Below, one piece after another: positions 11,791 through 27,558 of a DNA stretch of 64,000 nt. A program made the position numbers and the translations under genes. A model generated the notes under the pieces. It ran no database searches, was not told the origin of the DNA, and saw only the letters and a list, made by a program, of their open reading frames with translations. The stretch is from Amoebophrya sp. A120. Taxonomy: Eukaryota; Sar; Dinophyceae; Syndiniales; Amoebophryaceae. Every line of letters begins with the position of its first letter. Position 1 is the first letter of the stretch. The stretch is from assembly GCA_905178155.1 (NCBI GenBank), contig CAJINV010000001.1, positions 5,770,750 through 5,834,749 of the forward strand, read 5' to 3'.

Positions 11791-12513
11791 ATGGCCGCGA
11801 AGAAGATTCTCTTCTTGGACACCGAGCCGTGGCTGTTTGAAGCCTATTTCGAGAAGAATGAGGCATTGAACGACGAGAATGGAAAGCCGCGGTTCGAAGC
11901 TGATGTTCGAGAGGGGACCGCGAGCGTTTGCGACGCTCACCTTCAGCAGTATGCGGCAATTGTCACGACGGATGGTTATCTAGCTGCGCCATTGGGGCTG
12001 GAGGAGAACTACACATGCGACGATTTACCCAACGCGAAGCGCTTCTTGTCACGGCTTGCCGCCTACGCGGAAGCTGGAGGTTTGGTTGTGATCTTTGCGT
12101 CCGAAGGCGTCTTTGAAGTGCCCCGACTGCTTGGACCGCATTTCGGCACCGAGTGGGTTTTCGCAGCGTATTCGGCAGAAAAGTTCGCGCTGACCGAAGC
12201 TGGCGAGCGGATGTTTAGCGGCCGGGTTCTGCAAGAGGCCACGCCCTGCTATCATGAGAAGCACAATATGCTAAGTACCCCGGAGGGCGAAGGCATGTTC
12301 CACATCAAACACTTCGAAAAGGATTTTGATGTCGAATTTGAACGGGAGGAAGACCCAAACTGGACGTTGCCGCGACCGACGAAGCGCACTCCGGTTGCGG
12401 TTCACCGCTGCGGCAACAATCTGGGTGCCATCGCGTATTTCAGTTGTTCCAACTGGGACACAGTCTTGTTTGGCATGTTTGCGGAGTTATGCACTCGGAA
12501 GGCACTGATGTAG
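11791..12513 (+). CDS. Unknown 240-aa protein, possible GATase/ThuA-like fold
   Basis: This is a single open frame. The ATG at 11791 (MAAKKILFLDTEP) is chosen over the upstream TTG because a beta-strand then begins directly. It has an alternating alpha/beta look: KKILFLD, a strand YAAIVTTDGYLAAP, a helix of RLAAYAEAGG, a strand LVVIFASEG, then FGTEWVFAAYSAEKFALTEAGERMF. This layout (opening strand, loop with a small residue, a 'GGLVVIF' strand) recalls class I glutamine amidotransferase-like or ThuA-like proteins, but I see no clear Cys-His-Glu triad, so the call is weak. It ends with a Cys/Trp strand (AYFSCSNWDTVLFGMFAEL). There is no signal peptide or membrane segment. It sits between two membrane-protein paralogs, which may only reflect a local duplication around it. 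Confidence 0.7.
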   Translation: MAAKKILFLDTEPWLFEAYFEKNEALNDENGKPRFEADVREGTASVCDAHLQQYAAIVTTDGYLAAPLGLEENYTCDDLPNAKRFLSRLAAYAEAGGLVVIFASEGVFEVPRLLGPHFGTEWVFAAYSAEKFALTEAGERMFSGRVLQEATPCYHEKHNMLSTPEGEGMFHIKHFEKDFDVEFEREEDPNWTLPRPTKRTPVAVHRCGNNLGAIAYFSCSNWDTVLFGMFAELCTRKALM

Positions 12514-12960
12514 GTTCAGCTTCAGGGGGAACCATAGAAATTCTTTTGTTTAGTATCACGCTTAGGCGTGAAGAATGTGCGGAAAGCGCAGAGAATCTTG
12601 TTGCCGAGTTTCGGGCTCGGGTATGGGAAAACAATGAAACTGAGAGTGCCAGATTTGCAATTGGTGCGTGTTTTCTTTTCTCGGGACGTTAGCGTGTTCT
12701 TCAGGTCTTGTTGAGAAGCTTGCTGGCCACGAGAAGGCGGGGAGCGGCGCTGCTATGACAAGTGAAACTGAAATAGAGTGTGAGTGAGAGGAATATGTTC
12801 AATTAGGAGGACAAGCAGAGGTGCTGATAGGACAGTTGAGATACCCAAAAGAAGTAGATGTGCGCATCTATATTTGCTGCTGTTCCCGAAACACCGAGCC
12901 CTAGCAAAAGTCCGTAACTACGCTTGGGACCGCACCGGGTCGCGATAGACCTTGACCAAG
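12514..12960. other. Intergenic region
   Basis: About 450 bp; nothing supported. The open frame at 12444-12692 overlaps the preceding gene in another frame and shows no coding character. Confidence 0.5.
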
Positions 12961-15101
12961 ATGGGCCTTTCGTTAAAGGCGGTGGCACGCGTGCACTATG
13001 TGGCGCTGTTTGCCTTCGCCGCCGTGGGGTTTTTCTACGCTTCCTGGATGCAGAAGAATCTGGGCTACCTCTTCGGAATGGACCTGCAGGTGCCGCTGAC
13101 AAGCATCGCACTGAAGGCCAACACCTTGCTGCTGTGCAGTTTTGGGGCGCTTTTCGCCGCGGTGGCACAGTTTAAGGAGGAAGAGTCGCAGAAGAAAGTT
13201 CTGCAGTATTCCATGGCGGGCGAGTTAGTTGCGGTAATTGCTTGTTTTGTGGTTTCTTTTCAAGTGAATCATGAAGTTGCGCAACTTCGCCTTTCTTGCA
13301 AATAAACGAAGCCTGAGTTTAACAATTTTCCCACAACTTGTCACACAGCTCGGCGTGCTTGCGTACAAGGGGTACGGATTTCTGCCGACCCAGGCTTTGC
13401 AGATTTGGGTGGCGGTGTTGCTCGTTTCCGTTGTGTTCACCTCCTGGTCCGTGTACAAGGAGCACAAGTACGTGGGCAAGCCGACGGACCTGGAGAAGAA
13501 TGAGACCATCAGGTCAGCACTCCGCTGGGAGTACTCGCAGGCCGCCATCTGGGGTCTGATGTTCCTGACCTGCCCGTGGGTCACGCAGGACAGCTTCCTG
13601 CCCGGCATCCCGAAGGGGAAAGGAATAGACCTTTACATGCTGCTCCGCGGCGCTTTGCTCATCGGAAAAGCAACTCTCATGGCCGGGGCCGCGCAGTGCG
13701 ACGGTGGAGCGCAAAAACTCACGGCTCAGTACGGTATTGACGGAGCGACGACATGTCTCTATTTTCTTTTTCGCTGATTTGGTATTTCTATTTCATTTCT
13801 TAGGCGACCCGAAAATCGAAAATCTTCGTCCTATAATGTCGTATGGTCGTATTCATTTTTTCAATTATACACATCAGCTCTTTTGGCGCGTCTGGTGGAC
13901 TGGTTTTACTTCAGCGCGCTCCTGGCACCGGTGATCGCGGGAAGCAGTGCTTCCGGGATGTCTAAGCTGTACATGTACATCGCCTACGAAGCAGTGAACT
14001 CCCTTTACTTAACGCACGCTTGCTACCCGGCCAACACGCGCAAGTGGCTCTTCCGCCTCTCCTACTTCGCCTTCGCATACCTTGTATCAAGCGTAAAAAT
14101 GTCTGAGTCTGGAAGAATCCGAACTTGTGATGCTGCATTTGGATTCTAAAAAAATTTGTATTGCATGACCAGCAAAGGGAATGCAATTTTGGCTACGCGG
14201 CGAGGGCATTTGTCATGCGGAATACGTATCACGAAGCCCTCAAAAAGTCTGTGATGCTAGGGCATGCATCACAAACATCGTGGCCCATGCAAAACGCGCA
14301 TGACAAGTTTCAGAATCTTCCAGACCCAGACATTTTTACATTTGATACCTCGCCTACTTGCTGCTCGTCTTCCCGAAACTGGCCGTATCAAGGGACAACT
14401 TGGATTTTTCGCCTTTTTCTGTTGCGTGCTCCGATGCGGGATATTGTTGCAGAATTTTTCTTCGATTCAGAAATAAGTAGAGTAGGCACGAAAGAACTTC
14501 GAAGTAAACCTCTGTCGCTGTGCAGGATATTAGAAGAAAACTACTTACCCCGCCCTCAGGTTCCGGTGTTCCAGCTCCCCGAGCTGAGCAACGCGTACCA
14601 CCTGGTAGGCGTCTTTGCTGCGTTGACCGCGTTGATGTTTGCGGCCGTTTGCCAGCTCGACCACGACAGCCAAACTGCGTTTCTGGGCTACTCTTCCCTG
14701 GCCTACGTCACAGTGCTCGCCCTGGCACAATACGGGTGAATTCAAGAATTTTTGTTTGTCATGATGATGCATGCCGGCATGCCTTGGACAACGGCGTTGA
14801 CGAGGACATAAAGAAACGTTTGACGAGTAACCTTGCATCGTTGATGTGCATACATCAAGAAAGTACAACTAAGTAGTGCATTAAATTTTCTATACTCTTC
14901 ACTTCCAGGTTTGCCTTCGGCTACGTGGTCCACGTGTGCTTGGGGCTGTTCTGCGCCAGTTCGTTGAATTTATACGTGGAGAAGTACCCGGGACACCAGG
15001 CCAAGTTGCTGGCGCTGATCACCCCGAAGGGAGCGGTAGTAGCGGCACCACCGAAGAAGTCGGCCCGTGGCCGCAGCAAAACCCCGGCAAGGAAAAAGTA
15101 A
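12961..15101 (+). CDS. Multi-pass membrane protein with three internal repeats (paralog B)
   Basis: This is a paralog of the gene at 9013-11094. My exon model is 12961-13233, 13349-13733, 13878-14084, 14353-14384, 14560-14735 and 14909-15101, which gives 421 aa and keeps frame throughout. Five introns are present: four are GT-AG and one (14085-14352) is an introner plus one direct-repeat copy. The three repeats are AAVAQFKEEESQKKVLQY, AGAAQCDGGAQKLTAQY and AAVCQLDHDSQTAFLGY followed by helix and AQY. Introns fall right after the QY of the second repeat in both paralogs and after the final QYG here. The C-terminus is Lys/Arg-rich (PPKKSARGRSKTPARKK), resembling histone-tail-like basic sequence. 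The ATG at 12961 is used; upstream the frame only offers TTG. The function is unknown and the location is a membrane. Confidence 0.78.
14085..14347. mobile_element. Introner, family A, in paralog B
   Basis: It starts TATCAAGCGTAAAAATGTC and ends with the complement-type arm ...GACATTTTTACATTTGATA. The flanks are CCTTG (14080-14084) and CCTCG (14348-14352), a 5-bp repeat with one change. Removing 14085-14352 joins AYL to AYLLLVFPKLAV and continues a membrane helix in frame. The interior has TTTGTCATGCGGAATA, shared with other family A copies. Confidence 0.9.
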
Positions 15102-15934
15102 GGTGCGACGTCGGGTGGCTCGTGACTACGTTCTTCTTTTATTGCCGTGTGTAGTAGAAGTGGGTGATGTATTTCATAGTTTATTTTCATCGTCTCCGGG
15201 GTGATAATAATTCTGAGGGATAGAAAAGCCTCGGGTCTGATGTGTATCCGCAGGAAGGAAGGGGGCAAGAATAGAAAGCATTTTTTTCATTCGTAATTTG
15301 TACCTTCAAAGAGGAAAGCAGCAAACAACAACCGCATCTTTTACAGTAGAAATCCAAACAGATAAATTGGTGAGTGATTGATTGTAAACAAGGAAGGAGC
15401 CAAAGTGCTTTAAACAATAACCAGTGTCGTAAACCTCCCATAGAGCTGAACAGATTATCGAGAACGACGAGGCGAGCTTTACATTATGGATGTGGCCCGC
15501 CACTGGAGGGGCGGAGGTGGACAAACTTTTTTTACAAAGTCATCCGTGACAAGAAGTGGTGGCGAGGAACCCCGAAGGAGTCATCGGGCATTCACACTAT
15601 GATGCACCGCGACGCTTACCAGTGTCGCGTTTGTTGCAGCGTTCGTTGCAGCAGTAGATAGTTTTCCACCTGATTTTCATCGAGGTTCATCTGAAGCTTG
15701 TGAAGGCCGTCGGTGATCGTAACAATTTCCTGTCTTTCGTGGCGCTTTGGCTTTGGATCAGCGTAGGGTCTAGCATCCCGTTTTTGGTCACTGTGATCGT
15801 AGCGTGCCTTATTGTGTCATGTCAACTCTAAGTACGGCGGGAAACAAATAATCCCCGTGCGTTGTCTGGTTTCCGTTTGGTTTTTGCTCGAGCACACAAG
15901 ACGCACTTTCGTTTTTCACCCGGCCTTGTGCAAC
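15102..15934. other. Intergenic region
   Basis: About 830 bp with no supported gene. It shows no clear repeat. The frame at 15812-15934 is open but lies before the first ATG of the J-domain gene. Confidence 0.5.
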
Positions 15935-16738
15935 ATGTCTGCCGCCGCGACCGACGTCGACTATGACGGATACGTCGCAGCTCTGCGTGCGGAGGGCGGG
16001 TCCTCCATGGACGACCTGCGGCGTGCGTTTCGGAAGTTGGCGCTACAGGCGCACCCGGACAAGCCCGGGGGGTCCGCCGACCGTTTCAGGGCGTTGGTGC
16101 GTGCGGCGGAGCGGGTAGAGGCCGAACTCAATGGCGATGTCGAACTCAATGGAGCCGGTGCGCCGGCAACCGCTCCTTCCAGAGCATCTTCAGGTGCTGC
16201 ATCATCATTCGGGGCCGCAGCAGGTCGTCCCCCGGCCGCAGGATCTTCCGGCCCTAAACGCCGGAAGGAGGACTGGGTCAATCTGGGATCGGAAAAGTGG
16301 GTTGGCGGCGGGAGGACGAGTACGGCCTCCTCTAGCGCGGCTTTGCGAGTAAACCGTGGGTCTCGGTTTGAGAGTGCGACGGACGAAAATTCGGAAGAGG
16401 AAATTGTGGACGCCCGATTTGTGGATCTCCGCTTTGCGGATCTGAAATTCACCGACGGCGGGGAATCGCGGCAAAAACCACGGTCGGAGCGGTGGACGGT
16501 CAGGGGATCGACAACATCTTCCGGGAATAATCTTCCCGGCGCTGGAGGCAGAGATAGCAAAAACGTTGGTGACTCGGATATTGTAGGTACACGAAATAAA
16601 ACCGGAAGCACCAGCAGTGCAAAAATACCGCTGACATCTTCGAAAAATCCTGGCGTTGAGCAGGAGCCTAAACCAGACGAGAGGCCGAAGAGCCGGTTTC
16701 TGAAAAAAGCCAGCTGTGCCGCCTGCAGCATCATCTGA
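15935..16738 (+). CDS. J-domain protein with C-terminal CaaX box
   Basis: This is a 267-aa protein. A J domain sits at the N-terminus: DYDGYVAAL, helix DDLRRAFRKLALQA, the diagnostic HPD at residues 40-42, then KPGGSADRFRALVRAAERV. J domains stimulate Hsp70 ATPase. The region after residue about 75 is Ser/Ala/Gly-rich and then carries short repeats RFVDLRFADLKFTDGG. There is no zinc-finger or DnaJ C-terminal domain, so it is a short type III J protein. The last residues are SCAACSII followed by the stop; CSII fits a CaaX prenylation box with extra Cys just upstream, so membrane attachment is likely. The ATG at 15935 is the first in frame that starts the domain directly. The gene is a single exon. 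Confidence 0.82.
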   Translation: MSAAATDVDYDGYVAALRAEGGSSMDDLRRAFRKLALQAHPDKPGGSADRFRALVRAAERVEAELNGDVELNGAGAPATAPSRASSGAASSFGAAAGRPPAAGSSGPKRRKEDWVNLGSEKWVGGGRTSTASSSAALRVNRGSRFESATDENSEEEIVDARFVDLRFADLKFTDGGESRQKPRSERWTVRGSTTSSGNNLPGAGGRDSKNVGDSDIVGTRNKTGSTSSAKIPLTSSKNPGVEQEPKPDERPKSRFLKKASCAACSII

Positions 16739-17213
16739 ATGAAGTGCAAATAGGCCACTAATTATGCCTGCTCCAGTGGCTATGAAAGCAATGTGTTCGA
16801 AGCAGCGATGGATAATATGTCGAGAAAGTAGAGCATACGAACTTCATCGAATAGGATGTTGGGTAGATAATTAGCACGCTTTCAAATCCTACAAGCCTTA
16901 TTCTTTTCAGATCCCCTCATTACTTTGTCCCTTCCCCAATACATAGACGAGATCACGTTCGAATTACTTTTTCGCTCATCACTTTTTCGTGCTTCTTGTT
17001 TCGGCACAACAAAGCGCTCTCGACTGTGGTAGCAGCGAAGAAAAACACGTTTATTTCCCTGCCTGCAAGGGATCACGGCAAGTGTCCACCCCGTGCGTCA
17101 GCCTACTTACACATAAAGTGAAGACATCACCAGGTCGCGGCTTTCAGCGTAGTTCATTTTTGCTTAGCGGCACAAGGAATTGTCTTTCTGATTTGCTTAT
17201 CTTCTCTCCAAGA
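16739..17213. other. Intergenic region
   Basis: About 475 bp; no gene recognised. The frame of the next gene is open upstream to about 16989, but the first ATG is at 17214. Confidence 0.5.
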
Positions 17214-18428
17214 ATGCAGCGGCTCTGCATAACTGGTGCTCGATTTGTCCGGCCTCGGCCGGAGAAAATAGTTGCGATGGGTGGAAAACCAGCAGTGACC
17301 ATGAGAAGTGCATCGTCCAGCACACCAAGGAATCGAGCTCTTTGTCGCCGGTTTGCGTCTACAACTACCGCAGCCCCTGCCACTAGCGAGACGGCCGGAC
17401 ACGACATGGCGGGCTCTCAGCAAAGCAGAAGCTCCACCTCCAGCAGCTCGACCTCCCAGCACCGCCCCCGTCCGAAGATTCGCAAGGGTCACGTAAAGCC
17501 GCCCCTTCCAGTTCCGGACACCATCGTGCGCCCCTTCTACGCCACGAATGCCGCGCAGGGCTACGCACCACAACCTTTATCTGGCGCGCAGTTGTTCGGC
17601 GAGCGGAAAACGGCGGACGAGGTTCGACGAATGCGCGTGGCGGCGGAGGTGGCCAGCAGCGCCCTGGTGGCGCTGCGGGAGCACCTGCACTCGCCGGAAA
17701 TGCTAGAGCTGGCGCGGGACGGCAAGCTTACCACTTCGCGGATCGACGAATTTGTGCAGAGCCATTTGATGGCGCGGTCCGCCTACCCGGTGGGGATTCG
17801 GTTCCACGGGTTTCCGCGGGGCTGCTGCACCAGCGTCAACGAGGTGGTGGTGCACGGCGTGCCCGACGACGAGCCGCTGCAGCTCGGCGACATCGTGAAC
17901 GTGGACGTGTCCTGCTTCGTCGACGGCATGTACGGGGACACCAGCAAAATGTTCGCGGTTGGCGGCCCGTCGCGCGCCAGCCCCGAAGCGCGGGCGCTGT
18001 GCCGCGCGACCCGAGACGCCTTGTATCGCGCGGTTGAGGCTTGCAAGCCGGGGGTTCGCGTGGACGTGATTGGGAAAGTGATCACCGAGGTGGCAAAAGC
18101 GAAGAAGTACGGCGTAGTCCGGGAGTTTACCGGGCACTTCATTGGAAAGGAACTGCACATGCCACCCTTCGTGTTGCACGTCCCCAATGACCAAACCTTA
18201 ACCCTGCAGCCAGGTATGACTTTCACCATCGAGCCGATCCTCACCGCGGGCGGCTCCGGCGACATCGAGGGTCCGTGGGAGGATGGGTGGACGTTTGTGA
18301 CGAAGGACGGCAGTTTGTCCGCGCAGATGGAACACACCGCGTTGATCACGGAAACCGGGCATGAAATCCTGACAGAATCAGCACTGGACACCGATCCGGC
18401 GTTTGTAGATTCTGGTGGACTGTTCTGA
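17214..18428 (+). CDS. MAP1-like: Methionine aminopeptidase type I, organellar-like
   Basis: The enzyme removes the initiator Met from new proteins with two metal ions. It has 404 aa in one exon. The N-terminal 80 residues are rich in Arg, Ser and Ala without acidic runs (MQRLCITGARFVRPRP), which fits a mitochondrial targeting region, and there is no N-terminal zinc finger of the cytosolic type. The pita-bread domain is complete: His198 in FHGFPRGCCTSVNEVV, metal ligands Asp231 (NVDVSCF) and Asp242 (YGDTSKM), His308, Glu340 (FTIEPIL) and Glu373 (QMEHTALIT). In the usual GHGIG segment this protein reads GHFIG, keeping the ligand His but replacing the next Gly with Phe. The ATG at 17214 starts the basic presequence; the open frame continues upstream only from GTG. 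Confidence 0.92.
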   Translation: MQRLCITGARFVRPRPEKIVAMGGKPAVTMRSASSSTPRNRALCRRFASTTTAAPATSETAGHDMAGSQQSRSSTSSSSTSQHRPRPKIRKGHVKPPLPVPDTIVRPFYATNAAQGYAPQPLSGAQLFGERKTADEVRRMRVAAEVASSALVALREHLHSPEMLELARDGKLTTSRIDEFVQSHLMARSAYPVGIRFHGFPRGCCTSVNEVVVHGVPDDEPLQLGDIVNVDVSCFVDGMYGDTSKMFAVGGPSRASPEARALCRATRDALYRAVEACKPGVRVDVIGKVITEVAKAKKYGVVREFTGHFIGKELHMPPFVLHVPNDQTLTLQPGMTFTIEPILTAGGSGDIEGPWEDGWTFVTKDGSLSAQMEHTALITETGHEILTESALDTDPAFVDSGGLF

Positions 18429-18863
18429 ATAGGCGACAAATTGTCGCGACGGAATGTTGCGGATCGATTGCACTGCAGAATCGTGGCAGACATGATTGTC
18501 AGAAAAGACATAAGCTTTATGAATATAGTCGGAGTATTTTTCCACCGAAAAGGACAAGAAATCAATGAAGCAGCGACTTTTTTTTATCCGACCCAGATTC
18601 CTGGGTCGGAGCAACTGCGGCGACGGCGTTCGAGCGAAGCATGTTCGGTCTAAACGACTTGCGTCTAAAAATAATCCGCGTTTTTTTGAACGAGAAGTTC
18701 TTTCTGTGAACAAACTTACTACGGATCGAATACGAGAGACGCGACTAGCAATAGAGCTAGCGCATGCGCCCGTCAACTACATCATGATGCGAAGATCAGT
18801 AAAGTCCTTTCTCAATAGCCATTTTAGTCCAACAAGGGACCACCAGGGCTGCGCGGCCGTAGA
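18429..18863. other. Intergenic region
   Basis: About 435 bp; nothing supported apart from a short inverted pair around 18590-18608 (ACCCAGATTCCTGGGTCGG). Confidence 0.45.
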
Positions 18864-19916
18864 ATGTCTTTTGGGCGCACATCTAGAAGCTCTCTGACGA
18901 CCCAGAACATGGCAGCGACACGAGCAAGCGGTCCGTACGACAATGCGGACCGACAGAAGCGGTGCGTTGGCTTGCGCACCTGTGCCCTGTTGCTCGGCCA
19001 CCTACCTATTCTCCTCATGATCACCATTTTGCCGTTTTACGCGATCCGAGCGGGCGACGTGCGGCTCCCGGACATACTACTCTCCGACCTGATGGCCCTG
19101 CCACCTTCCCGATCCAGTTTCCCCTACCAACCCTTGTTTCTGATCGGCTACTGCCTGTTTGCCGACTTGGCGCTCTGGTGCTTCACGCAATACGCGCAGT
19201 GGATTTGCCGGTCCCACCCCGTCGCGAAAGCAGCGACCGGCGTTATAACCACGATTTGCGTTTTTGGCATCAACCTGAACCTGTACCTGCTCCTCGCCTT
19301 CAATTTCGAGGAGAGCAGCGGCCAAGCGGAGGAGGAAGCCGCCAACTGGAGTTTAGGCACGCTATTTTCGGACGCGCCGCGTCACGTCTTCATCTCGTGG
19401 TTCATCCACGTGGGCGCCGCCACGCTGCTCTTCGGGAGCATTGGCGCCTGCACCTTGTTGAGTGTGTACATTCTGGAACCGATTGCCGCGAGCGGTGCGC
19501 TCGAACCCGTGGTGGACATCCGGCGCCGGTGGTTTTTCAGCCGGGCTTCGTGTTACAGCATCCCGGTGGCGCTCGTCATTCGCCTGGCCCATCTCTTCTC
19601 CGACCGTTTCTTCTGGGCCTACCCGCTGCTCTTCGCGGAAATCTGGATGCTGGCCTGCGCGGCGGGGGTGATGCTGTTCGGACTCTTGGAGACGATGATG
19701 ATGCTCGACTACCAGGAGCCGCTGGTGGACTGCGAGATGTGGCAGACGACCGCAAAAGCCCTCTTTGGAGCGTCGCGGAAAGACTTCCTGGCCATTTTGA
19801 CGGCGAAGTCGCCAACATCGCGAACAAGCACCAGTAAGACGGCAAATAAGACTAGAAGTAGGAGTCGCAGCATCGTGAACGCGAATAATACCTCGGCTTC
19901 CTCAAAAGTCGACTAG
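18864..19916 (+). CDS. Multi-pass membrane protein, possibly FRAG1/DRAM/PGAP2-like
   Basis: It has 350 aa and is a single exon. It has about six hydrophobic helices: ALLLGHLPILLMITILPFYA, PLFLIGYCLFADLALWCF, GVITTICVFGINLNLYLLLA, HVFISWFIHVGAATLLFGSI, an Arg-containing loop then SIPVALVIRLAHLF, and LLFAEIWMLACAAGVMLFGL. The spacing of helices and the first long lumenal loop recall the FRAG1/DRAM/Sfk1 family, but no decisive motif is visible, so that is only a suggestion. The tail after residue 310 is Ser/Thr/Lys-rich and disordered. A second ATG at 18909 would shorten the N-terminus by 15 residues. Confidence 0.75.
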   Translation: MSFGRTSRSSLTTQNMAATRASGPYDNADRQKRCVGLRTCALLLGHLPILLMITILPFYAIRAGDVRLPDILLSDLMALPPSRSSFPYQPLFLIGYCLFADLALWCFTQYAQWICRSHPVAKAATGVITTICVFGINLNLYLLLAFNFEESSGQAEEEAANWSLGTLFSDAPRHVFISWFIHVGAATLLFGSIGACTLLSVYILEPIAASGALEPVVDIRRRWFFSRASCYSIPVALVIRLAHLFSDRFFWAYPLLFAEIWMLACAAGVMLFGLLETMMMLDYQEPLVDCEMWQTTAKALFGASRKDFLAILTAKSPTSRTSTSKTANKTRSRSRSIVNANNTSASSKVD

Positions 19917-20521
19917 ACCAGCACATATCCGCCCTTCTTGAAGATTGTTTACAGAAGGAGGCGAGGAATACAGTTGAAATTCAAATTTTTCAAGTATTGT
20001 GAATAAGTACAGTGTTGACGCGATGAAGTCATTTCTTTCAGGCCTACCTGTGAATTGTCGCTTCTGCATCTGAGATGTGCGACGAAGGCCCTCATGCAGC
20101 GCCTAAGTGAGGCTAATAGGGCACTTTTTTGTGCCGACCTAGCGTCCAGAAACGATTTGTGAACAAAGACGAGGATCCGCAATGCGTTTGCAAAGCAGTT
20201 TTTTTTTGCGATCGAACCGCGAAGTCTGGATGATGATTGAACGAAGATCTCATATCTATCTCGGTGCGATAGCTGCTTGCCGCCGCAAGGAAACCAAAAG
20301 CTGTTAGGCCCAGCAGGCGATGGAAATATAATATGATTATCCGTGGTAGTGTGCGAGATATAGATTTGATACGGTTGCGACCTGGAGGCAGTATGATGTA
20401 GCGTGCTAGCACTCGCGCCTCTTTGAACAAGATCCACATGCACATAGCTTTAATCATTCTCGCTTCTCGCTAGACTGTATCAGGCGACACACCGAAGTAG
20501 ACGTTTTGTGAAAAATCAATG
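19917..20521. other. Intergenic region
   Basis: About 600 bp; no gene. It lies between the membrane-protein gene and the inverted-repeat element. Confidence 0.5.
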
Positions 20522-20555
20522 AGAGCGAGGTAACAAACCCAAACGAGAACTTCGC

Positions 20556-20599
20556 GGTTGAGTTCTCATCCGGCCGGCCGGCCGGATGAGAACTCAACC
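20556..20599. repeat. 44-bp perfect palindrome, left arm
   Basis: The arm GGTTGAGTTCTCATCC is followed by GGCCGGCCGGCC and then the reverse complement of the arm. It is identical to the right copy. In single strand it would form a long hairpin within the terminal repeat. Confidence 0.9.
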
Positions 20600-21711
20600 A
20601 CATCAGCGGCGGAAATCGACCGGCTGGTCGTCCTGGTCAATTGGCCCGCCATTCGCTCGGGCGAAAGGGGGGGGGGCGGCCTGCGGGAGACCGACGCCTC
20701 CCTCACTCCACTTTCGCCGGGGGCCGTGTGCAACACAAAAACGCTACGCGCGCCTGCTGTGAATACAGAGAAGCTACGCTATGCAGCGGGGCAGAAGTTG
20801 GAAAATTTTAAAGGTGGCGCATTGTGCGCGCCCGCCGCGGGCGCGCTTTCATAGTTGGACTGCGCTATGCCTTTTGGCTTCTGGGTGGAATTCGAAAGAA
20901 TTGAATGCAAAAACATTCGCGGGGCTCGCAAACGCAATAGGCAAAATTTCGCGGGGCGCGCAACGCGCGCCCGCTATACGTTGCAATCGCCGGCCCAGAA
21001 AGCGCGTCCGCGCGCCTCTCCGCTGGCTCATGCTTGCTTCGGCGCAACAGTTGGCAGATGCGCCGGATCCGGGTCGGACGCGCTTCGCGCGTCCACCGAC
21101 TTGCGTGATGGGAGGCGGGGCCTCGCTCGGCGCGCCGGGCAACCAATCTCCGACGCGCCGCGCGCGCTGCCCTTTGTTTCTGCCGGCGCCCGAATCCTGC
21201 GGCGCGTCGGGCTCCAAAGCTGCCCCCACCCGATAGCAGGGACAATGCAAATGGCCTGGGCCGCGCTTATGTGTGCCTCCGCCGGGCTACTGGCGCCCTA
21301 GCAATCTTTATCGTTTCCCACACGCGAAGGCGGCGCAGCAGGATGGCCCGCGCGCGCAAGTTGTACGCTGTTGCTTTGCTTCCTGGTGGGGTTCGTCGGC
21401 GCCCGGCCGCAGCCGGCATGGTCACTCAGCCAGCGCTGCGCGCCCGCGTTGGGCTGTGCCCCCATCCTCTGGGCCCCCAGGCTTATCGTCTTTTCCGGCG
21501 ACTCGCAGTAGAAGTAGCAAACAACGCAGCTTCTGCTTCTTGGCTTTAGGCACTTGCCGCAGCTTTTGCATGACAAAGCTCGGGCTTTTTGCGTAGAAGT
21601 GAAACTGCGCAGCTGGGGGGTGACAATCAAGAAGAAGAGTGAGGCCGTCGACCAGGAGGGAAGAAGGGGACCCGGACGACCGGCCGGCCGATTTCAATCC
21701 GCCACAGATGT

Positions 21712-21755
21712 GGTTGAGTTCTCATCCGGCCGGCCGGCCGGATGAGAACTCAACC
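21712..21755. repeat. 44-bp perfect palindrome, right arm
   Basis: The same palindrome as at 20556-20599, inside the right inverted end. Confidence 0.9.
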
Positions 21756-21928
21756 GCGAAGTTCTCGTTTGGGTTTGTTACCTCGCTCTAGACCAATTTT
21801 TGTAGTGGAAGCAGTTCTTGATGTGTAGACATACTTACTCTGAAGAAGAAGACATATTAACCATATTAGCCACATCCCTGTTTCTCGTGTAAACTTCTTC
21901 TGCTGGAAAGATTCCAAATAGCTCCCGT

Positions 21929-27558
<5,630 letters not shown>

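Larger units (their letters stand above)
20522..21789. mobile_element. 1.27-kb element with long inverted ends containing palindromes
   Basis: The two ends are inverted copies. About 82 bp are perfect (AGAGCGAGGTAACAAACCCA onward) and similarity continues imperfectly to about 105 bp. Each arm contains a 44-bp perfect palindrome (20556-20599 and 21712-21755) with GGTTGAGTTCTCATCC arms around a triple GGCC core. The interior is very GC-rich. Its open frames lie on both strands and look like GC artefacts; I recognise no transposase. I could not find a clear target-site repeat: the outer flanks are ATCAATG and AGACCAAT. It is likely a non-autonomous element. It ends about 140 bp upstream of the SERCA start codon and could affect its promoter. 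Confidence 0.8.

Noticed and set aside
20781-21301. Open frames inside the inverted-repeat element as a transposase
   Set aside because: Frames on both strands overlap, no catalytic or DNA-binding motif is visible and codon use looks random.
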